A DNA stretch of 64,000 nucleotides. It comes from Phytophthora hibernalis (lineage: Eukaryota; Oomycota; Peronosporomycetes; Peronosporales; Peronosporaceae). The DNA is taken from NCBI GenBank assembly GCA_012656075.1, contig JAAKBF010000184.1, forward strand, positions 124,001 through 188,000, read 5' to 3'. Of this stretch, positions 56,801-64,000 are shown piece by piece. The position numbers were made by a program, and so were the translations under genes. Within the stretch, counting starts at the first letter, position 1, and each line of letters begins with the position of its first letter. The notes under the pieces were generated by a model. The model was given only the letters and a program-made list of their open reading frames with translations. It was not told the DNA's origin and searched no databases.

Positions 56801-58022
56801 CTTCCGGTACCACAATCAATTTCCGGTACAAATCATTGTACAACATTTCAATACCTTCCCAAGAACGTCGTCCACAAGAATGCTGAACAGCTAGTAGTAA
56901 TTCTTGTTCGTCCCGTGTGTCGTATCGACTAGGATAACTTCAGGAAATGCCTTAAAGAGTCGATTTTGACTAGATGTCTGGCAGCACACGGCAAGCACAA
57001 GCCCCGACGAGTCATTTACCGACACGGCAGAAGAGTTGCCGTCTGTTGCACAGAACTCACGCAATAGCTTAACGGTTCTCTCTTCGTCAGACATTGCGCC
57101 ACGGTTCTCACGCTGTAGCGAAGCTAGCAAATTATGAACATCTCGTAGCTCCATACTTTTCCCTAATCACAAACAAAAACACCCATGCTTGTCAGTACGA
57201 ATATTCCAAACATTTTGTACAGCAGCAAATTAAATTTACTGGTTTCCTCGCGCAGATGTTGCAAAATGCCTTTAGCGGAAGAGCCCGCTTTCTTCATCGT
57301 ATTGCCGCGGGTCAGCACGTCAGGATCTGTGATCCCTCGGCTTTCTGAGTAGTAGCGGAAGAGCTCCTCACTGCGCAGATGATTATGCGCACCAGACCAC
57401 GATACACACACTTTCCAGACGCCGTGAGCATCCCGCCGAGACAGGGCTTGAACATTGGCGTCGCACCCATGTACCGGATGATTCACCGTTGACGCTTTCC
57501 CTTGCCCTTATTGGGATGGCCGATTCCATAAGTACACAAAAAGTGACGGAGCAGTACGAAAACGTTTCTGGCAAAAGCTGGGGTCAGTGTCAGGAGCACT
57601 TCGCTCCATCAGCTTTTGTTCCGCAATTTCGTACTGTAGGAAGTCCTCTTCGACAGCAACTGCCATGTATTTTTCGAATGGGTCGCCAATGCCGAAATGA
57701 AAGTGTCCCAGTCGTCGAACAACCGATCGAACCCCTGCATAAAGGCACCGTCGTCTTCGACAACACGTCCGCGTGAAGCCTGAAGTGCAGAAATAGCAGC
57801 ATCCTCTCCATTTTCATATTCAGGCTGATCATCGTCTTCAATGCCATTTCCCTTCATACTCGAGTTGTCCACTTCATCCTGTACAATTTCGGATGATGTT
57901 GTATTGATATGATCCATGCCCGGTACAATTTTGGGTAATTCTGTACCGATAACGGACGTATCCGGTACCATACTAGCCGTCCGCTTCTTTGTTTCCCACC
58001 TCTTTCGATTGTGCTGAGCCAC
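53883..58022 (-). CDS. MULE transposase with SWIM finger fused to Ulp1-like protease (frame-broken)
   Basis: Leftward, in order: an acidic N-terminus (58022-57609, FDRLFDDWDTFISAL) and a FLYWCH/FAR1-like zinc region (VSWSGAHNHLRSEELFRYYS, about 57400). The MULE core has VILVDTTHGTN (first Asp, about 56925), VVVTDNDVNEK (second Asp, about 56640) with LLCQFHVIDYLR, and NNRIESGWGKIK (Glu, about 56240). A SWIM finger CNCTIMRTVLLPCRH (about 55730-55780) and a Lys-rich linker (55480-55270) follow. The Ulp1 domain ends the reading with HWVAFYLDL (His, about 54200), CTLFDPSRQ (Asp, about 54155) and DEHSCGVWC (Cys, about 54025). Introns or one-base shifts join the pieces. All catalytic residues of both enzymes are present. 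MULE-Ulp1 fusions are known in other eukaryotes. Confidence 0.75.
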
Positions 58023-58181
58023 TCACTGACTTTTCCAAATTTGGAGATTTTTATCTTTCAGTAAAATAAAGTTCTCCAGCCCTTTATATGTACACGCACG
58101 CCAGGATTCACAGTACCACTGTCGTGATACTGGTACCGGAGCATAGAGCAGATTCATACCAGCCCTACACATTGCTGTAAC

Positions 58182-59346
58182 GTAACTTGCCACTTTAGTG
58201 CGTAGTTTTGGGTCTGTTCGTAAAATGGACACCGCAGATTTAAATATGTTCAGATTGTTAATTTGAGACGTTGTTGTTAAAGCGCAAGCGCCGCCATTTC
58301 AAACGCATAGTTTTGATAAAAAATGAGAATTGGGTGTAATGCTATAGACATTCAAAATTGAGAGCTAAAATTAGGGCGACCAGTTTCGTGCACGGTTTGA
58401 CTTCCTAGCTAAACCACACCTTGTTGTCGCATTTTCATTGTACTAAGGAATCATTCGACATGAACGAAAATGCAGAGCCCTTTCCTCTTCTCACGGCAGT
58501 AGAGGCGGCTAAAAATGTTGCTGTTGATCGCAGTTTGGATCTATCGCTTTCACTCGCTACGTACCGCCTTACATTTGTTCCTGCAGGCTTCACGACTTTT
58601 AAAAGAGCGGTGCCAGGCTTGAACGACTGCATGTGATAGTAGGCAATACCACCTGAAGCGTCAGACGTTCACTACACCGACGGGTCGTCCTATATGCGCA
58701 GCACAATATGATTTAGCTAGCCATACCGATAGCATTGCTTTTAAAGACCCTACAATTCGAACCGACACGAGTTGAGCATACAACGTCATCCTCACCATTC
58801 GTCCTGAACGTCTTGGAACATGCAACACCCACAAACACGTATAGATGAGTTGCATTTGGCGGGAATCCTACCAGCACACCGCCCTGTTCCAAGCATGCCA
58901 ATATTTCATCTAAAAAAATACCCCGTCAAAATAGATAGACACACAATTTCATACGAGAGGGCTCGTCCTGAGTGGCAGTCTCGTTCGCATGGGGACGCTC
59001 GCAATCGGCACATGAGCACACAGGTCTCACCAGTGCAGTATCGTTCTAGCGTTTGCAACAGGTCCTCGAAGCTGACGTCCATCCACGTCGCAGACTGATG
59101 CCTGGGGGCGCGCGGCCTTCTTCGACTTCCTCCATGGTCTTTTGTCCGCTGGCTCACAAAGGAATAACTCCCTAAAACGATACTGTATGATCAGATCGGT
59201 TTTTGATGTAAAAAGTAAGCACTAAAGTGGTGCTGAAGAGCACATCCAATCAGAATGCTGAAAATCTAATTTGAGAGAGACGATTGGTTTAAAGTCTACA
59301 CCGCGCAAACAAGTGGCATCGTGCACTAAAGTGGCAAATTAAGTTA
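58182..59346. repeat. Inverted-repeat pair enclosing 1.1 kb
   Basis: GTAACTTGCCACTTTAGTGC at 58182-58201 recurs inverted at 59323-59346 (GCACTAAAGTGGCAA, then ATTAAGTTAC with a 4-base insertion). It may mark a non-autonomous DNA element next to the MULE start. The enclosed short frame at 58421-58636 has no recognisable domain. Confidence 0.45.
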
Positions 59347-59772
59347 CCGATATCCGGTCGATATATCCATACCCACAAATTTAGGGAAATTACTACGCCC
59401 GGTGGCCTATGGATACACGGTGAGAACGTTACACGCATTGGGAAGGGTTTCGTTTGAGTAAATACGCAGGCATGATTGTCATAGTTACATGTAGCAAGCG
59501 TTCAATTAGAAGCGGCGTGATGCTAGATCGATGAATTTAGGATCCCTTCAACACTCCTTCAGCTAACATTTTTGCTAATACTTCGAGGTACAGCTTATTC
59601 TTCATTTGAGTATCATTCCTATCAGTATATCCTAATCAATCCAATCCAAAAATGGCGTTGTGAATTTTTCACGACGAATTCCAATCCCTTTTTCTATAAA
59701 CCTCAAAAGTAAAATCCAGAGCTGTTCCGTGCGAAGTCGCGTCTTTGAAATTGATATTTTTAAATTAAATGA

Positions 59773-59839
59773 GGCATATCGCGTCCTACATGTATTTCGG
59801 TTTAACTTATACCGAAATGCATGTAGGACGCGATACGCC
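59773..59839. repeat. Long hairpin, ~29-bp arms
   Basis: GGCATATCGCGTCCTACATG... and its near-perfect reverse complement ...CATGTAGGACGCGATACGCC are separated by about 8 bases, with three or so mismatches. Confidence 0.8.
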
Positions 59840-60236
59840 AATTTTCCTAAACTTGTTCTTGTAACCTACAAAGAAAACACTTCTGCAAAGTACTGGTCAC
59901 AAAGGTCCGCTGGCACTTACAAACGAGAAAGCCGGTTGGGACCCAGCTTACACCCTCGTTCACTGTTTGGGGACATCACTGGAATACGCTCATTTGTATT
60001 TCTAAGAATACTGTACGCAGTAGCTTTAGGAGGGCAGCCCCTCGGCAGTTTGAAGCGGTACAGTAATCTTCTTCAAAAAGAAATGGCAAAAAACTAAAAC
60101 CTTTAAAACGTATGGAACATAATTTGGTGCTGAAAACAGATCGTTTGCATATTTAAACTAAATATATCGTCCTGACTATGTACAAATCAGACGTTGCTTT
60201 TCGCGTTACTGCAACCCTTTTGTTGCCGACTGGGCC

Positions 60237-60357
60237 AAAACGTGGCATACTGCATCGTTCTACGAAATATAGTCCAATCAAATAATATGATTTTAATATT
60301 GACCAATAATAGGTCTACCAAAAAAAGTGACCAGAACGATGCATTATGCCACGTTTT
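60237..60357. repeat. Inverted repeat, 25-bp arms, ~120 bp overall
   Basis: AAAACGTGGCATACTGCATC(GTTCT) at 60237-60261 pairs with 60333-60357 with one mismatch. A third, partial copy (AAAACAAGGCATTATGCATC) lies at about 60430. It is a MITE-like hairpin. Confidence 0.75.
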
Positions 60358-60590
60358 ACAAATGTCATCTAAAACATTTTCTTGTCGTGCCAGAAACCAT
60401 AGAATATAGTCACCGGGAAGTAATACCAAAACAAGGCATTATGCATCATTTTACAATTTTATCTTGATTAAAGTATGCGTATTTTCAAATAGAAAATGTA
60501 TAGGCAACTAAAGGGTTAAATACGACATGACGACAGGAATTGTGGCAACCTTACGACTAAACGCAACCATAAAGCAGCTGGCGCCCGGTA

Positions 60591-63180
60591 TTATATTTTA
60601 AATGACCAAAGCCACGTGGCCTCATGACAAGGTATACGTCTACATTTAGAGAATCTAAATCGATTTGGTCGACACGTATTTCTGTGTTCCACAGATATAC
60701 GTGTACGCACCACAAACGTACACACATAGTTTGCGATCCAATCCGCAGTCTTGTTGTTCACCCTATAATGGTGACTCCAGGTTTGCACACCACCCACATC
60801 GGCCAAACGTCTCGCAATGCGGTACCAATGTCTCAATTTAGTCGACTTGGGCTTCCTTTTGTCTCTCATCCATCCAATGATCAACGCGCTGTCGCCCACC
60901 ACGTGCAAATTATCCCATTTCGCCTCCACGGCATGCGCTCGCATCCGTTGCAAACCAACAAACTCAGCTATGTTGTTAGTGGTCTTTGTCCCTCCCAATG
61001 CCGTCGCTGCTATCCATATCACCTTGCTTCCATAACATCCTTCTGTCTGTGCATCAGGCACCATCTGCACAATTGCACTTCCACTTCCTCCGGGTCTAGG
61101 GTTTCCTCTGGATCCTCCATCGAAAAACCTGACCCTGACAGCTCCACCGAGCACTGGTGTTGTCACCATCTCTTCTGCACTGCTCCATTCATGCAGCAAA
61201 AAGTTGATTGCCGTTATCCTGGACGCTATCTGCGGGTAAGCGGGAAAAGGGTCATCAGATATCTCCGTCCTAATTCCATCAATCCTTTTCTCAATCCTTC
61301 GAGAGCCTCTGTTCGCGTGATCTGCTGCGTTCTTACTCCATGCACTCGTGTAACGTTCCACCTCCATATCGCTGATAGCGTGTACGCGCATCCATTAGCC
61401 CACACGTCCCGAACTACATCGACCATAGCCGCGCATACTTCATCCGTTTTCTCGCGCCCCCACTCCACCGCCCAGTGTGGCATTGTCTGAAGCGTCATGC
61501 CGAAAATGTCTGCGATCCTGCCATGTCGTTCCTGCTCAAAACTGCTCCCATTCCCCGTTTTAGTCGCCAAAACGCGAGGAAGGTGGTCCAAAAGGCGGCT
61601 GCATCCGAACATTCCCACACAAGGTGCACTCCTCCTTGATGCGGTGTGCTCCTGCATGTTGCAGCCTGACAGTTATACAACTGTTCACTACTCACCCACA
61701 GACGCAGCCACCCCCATTTGAGCTTGCAAACATTCTGCACTTGGTACGCAGGTACACCTTCTAGTTTCCGTATCCGGTTCCACTGCAGCGTCTCTAAAGC
61801 CGCCGCTATCTGCGAATGCTGCGCCCTCCAGTTCTCCTGTATCTTCTCTAGTGCTCTCTTCGCCCTTTCCTCTCCTTTTCTCCTCATCTGTGTCTTGAAC
61901 ATCTTACGTGTCATCTTCCACCGTCGTTTACCCACCCATAATGGTTTCGTTCGCGTTAACCACGGGTGTGGAGCTACCCATAATCCTGTGTCGGACCCCT
62001 CCACCCATCTTCAATAGCCGTCTCAATCGTCTCCGCTCCTTGACTCCATGGTGTTGTCTGCGTCTGCGAGCCCCACGTATGGAGCACTTCTTGTCTCCTC
62101 TCTTGATTAATCTATGTGATCCTGATCTCCAGCGTGATGTACCACCACTAATTCCCCCTAGCTCTGCCTTTGTACAACAGTTCTGGTAGATTGGCAACGA
62201 TATTGCAACACAGTTCCTTGTACGCCTCCGCTGCCAAGTTATCCATCGGTATCCTATGCTGCACCAGTCTGAAAAGCAGTTGACCCACACCCTCCCATTT
62301 GATGTCGACCAATTCTCCTACAGTACTCTGCCCGGTACTTATCAGCAATTTCCTCATATCCGTCCATGCTAGGCGACGCCCTTGGAGATTCCACAGCTTC
62401 AGCTCCCTTAGTTCGATGCCATCCACTCCACTGTGAATGAACTCTCCGTTTTCTGCTCGTCTCGTATTCACTGCGTCGTTGATTGTCGATTAAGCCGATC
62501 CCGCACATTTGAGTGATAGCCCATCATTCCTCCACCTGAAAACCGCTCCGTTTGTTGCCCTCAACTGTGTCCTTATGGCTCTACCAGTCTCCTCCGAAAT
62601 GAGTTCAAGACTCGTTCGATTGGCCATCGCCCATCGCACCAGAGATCGTCCCGATTCCCATATACTCGTACAGATTTTGGCTCTTGGTTCCTTGCTTGCT
62701 GGAGTCAAGTGGCCGAGCGTCGACTGCGCACCCTTCTGCAATTCTTCTCCAGCTATATGCATCAGCCTCTTGTCCGTCAAGGCCCAAGTCGCCACTGTCG
62801 TTGCACTCATTGCCAACAGCTCTACGGAGATGTTAGGTATCCCATGTCCGCCACGTAGTACTGGTTGATTCGCTAGTTCTTCGTTAATCCACCCCGCTGT
62901 AGTCACCTCTGGCTTGGCAAATGACGATCGCCATACAAAATGTCTGATGCGGTCAGCTTCCTTAACTATTGATTCTGTCGGCCATGAGTGCCGGGCCACG
63001 TACAACAACTTTGGCACGATAATTGCTGCCGCAATGGTTGCTCGCTGTTGCGCTGTATTTTTCGGCTGCCAATGCTAGCCTCACTGTCACCGCCGCGAAA
63101 GCTCGTTTCCACGCCTCAGTCACCGTGTCCCCTGTGCCGGCGATGTGACTGAGATAACGCACCGTGTCCACCTCCTGCAC
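60591..63180 (-). mobile_element. LINE retrotransposon, copy 2: post-RT region and intact RNase H (5'-truncated)
   Basis: Leftward reading starts at about 63180 inside the RT thumb (VDTVRYLSHIAGTGDTVTEA), continues through HSWPTESIVKEADRIRHFVW, and has a Cys/His region at about 61.7 kb (GVHLVWECSDAAAFW). It ends with a complete RNase H domain (61391-60591): RFFDGGSRGNPRPGGSGSA (Asp), TNNIAEFVGLQRM (Glu), LHVVGDSALIIGWM (Asp) and NNKTADWIAN (Asp). The active-site set is intact. Post-RT segments resemble copy 1 at 49.6-47.8 kb, so both belong to one family. The RT palm and any endonuclease are missing. Confidence 0.78.
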
Positions 63181-63244
63181 TGGTTGCTCGGTTGCCTTCG
63201 CATCTATGCCCTGCTCCTGTTCTCCTTGTTCCTCACACCTCTCC

Positions 63245-63439
63245 TTCAGTCTGATCGCAATTCAGTTGGAGTTACAGGACCGCTTTGAAGAGGAGCAACA
63301 GCGCATTTACGAGTTGGATGCAGAATTACCTGAAGAGGAGCTGACCAAGATGTCCATCTTTCGTTCGGCGTGTTGCTGGAGATGGCTATCAACAAGCTCA
63401 AAGTATAACGCAATGGACACGCCTGTATTGAAATGTTAA
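63245..63439 (+). CDS. Short coiled-coil-like coding fragment
   Basis: Rightward frame with LELQDRFEEEQQRIYELDAE and LPEEELTKMSIFRS: acidic, helical, coding-like composition. It abuts the truncated 5' end of LINE copy 2. Origin unknown; probably part of the host sequence or of another element interrupted by the LINE. Confidence 0.3.
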   Translation, partial: FSLIAIQLELQDRFEEEQQRIYELDAELPEEELTKMSIFRSACCWRWLSTSSKYNAMDTPVLKC

Positions 63440-63479
63440 TGCAGGCAGACCCACTCACCCATCGTTCTTAGAGACTGTA

Positions 63480-63991
63480 TAATTCAGCTGCTCAAGGTTT
63501 CCGGTGATGTAATTGTGCGCCTGGGCTACGATCAACTGGCTGAATCCAACTCGTGCATCCGCCAACGTTTTCACATCTTCACGGTCTTCTTCATCCGGCG
63601 GTAGCGTCTTAGTTGTCAGGTATGATGAAGCTTAAGATAGAGTCGTGGGGTGTGGCTTTAATCATAAAAGTGCAAAGTTAGAATACCACGGTAAACGTAC
63701 AGCAATGCTATTCTTAGCGCACCTCGTTGATAATCTTGATCAAAAAATCTTCCATATCTGTCAAAGTCACAACAGCAGTGAACCGAGCGAGGCATCCACA
63801 GTAACGTATCTTGCGGTTGCGGTGGCCTTTCGAACGAGAACTCTGCGAAATGCCGTGGGTGCAGCGAAATATCTTGTATGCCCAACGAAACTCCGTGGGT
63901 ATTGATTCGTCGTGGGTGATACAAAGCAAGAAATCAATGATCGTGTTAACTTTACAACAAACAATGAAGAATGCATACCTATTATAAGCAC
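63480..63991 (-). pseudogene. N-terminal zinc region of another MULE-type gene (runs towards right edge)
   Basis: Leftward frame with FRWAYKIFRCTHGISQSSRS and RKIRYCGCLARFTAVVTL, the Cys/His-rich DNA-binding region seen at the N-terminus of FAR1-like MULE transposases. DEEDREDVKTLADARVGFSQ and HNYITGNLEQLNYT follow in another frame (about 63590-63480). The catalytic part is absent; the reading ends at about 63480, near the coiled-coil fragment and LINE copy 2. Confidence 0.5.
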
Positions 63992-64000
63992 CGTCGTTTG

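Larger units (their letters stand above)
59347..60590. other. AT-rich non-coding region with two hairpins
   Basis: No coding frame of note. It holds two long inverted repeats described separately (59773-59839, 60237-60357). LINE copy 2 ends at the right border. Confidence 0.5.

Overview
The window looks like nuclear DNA of an oomycete, most likely a plant-pathogenic Phytophthora or downy-mildew relative. The grounds are: short GT-AG introns (57 and 64 nt in the first gene), oomycete-type kinases with the GACHVG hinge signature, an LWY/WY-fold effector-like gene, a secreted pectin methylesterase, and a dense, nested mix of hAT, piggyBac, pogo, MULE, Ty3/gypsy and LINE elements. Species assignment is inference.

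Layout. (1) 1-12.6 kb is the gene-rich part. It holds an FHA-domain protein (partial at the left edge), a mucin-like single-pass membrane protein, a very long protein with three tandem helical-linker/kinase modules (two pseudokinases and one canonical kinase), a GyrI-like effector-binding-domain protein, and a broken LWY-type effector gene. (2) 12.9-31.8 kb is transposon-rich, with one host gene at its end. It has a 2.4-kb hAT-like element with exact 8-bp target duplication and an unrecognised ORF; a decayed MULE plus a convergent Ulp1-like protease gene; a rearranged gypsy fragment; a pogo element with TA duplication; a 6-kb hAT with 8-bp duplication that carries a 4.1-kb piggyBac at TTAA; and then a pectin methylesterase. 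(3) 33.6-47.4 kb is one long Ty3/gypsy chromovirus-like element with ~1-kb LTRs, a tRNA-His-type primer site, gag, protease, RT, RNase H, integrase and chromodomain, and then a ~4-kb antisense coding region before the 3' LTR. (4) 47.4-64 kb holds two LINE copies with C-terminal RNase H, a TA-flanked TIR element with nested repeats, a MULE transposase fused to SWIM and Ulp1 protease domains, several hairpins, and the start of a further MULE at the right edge.

Two signals cut across the features. First, many reading frames are broken, and in the host-like genes nearly every break is restored by adding one base to a short homopolymer. This suggests uncorrected sequence deletions rather than true pseudogenes. 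Second, the gypsy element is peppered with an ACTCAGCGA/ACTCGGCGA motif in all reading frames and in its non-coding parts. That implies a nucleotide-level constraint or an origin unrelated to protein coding.
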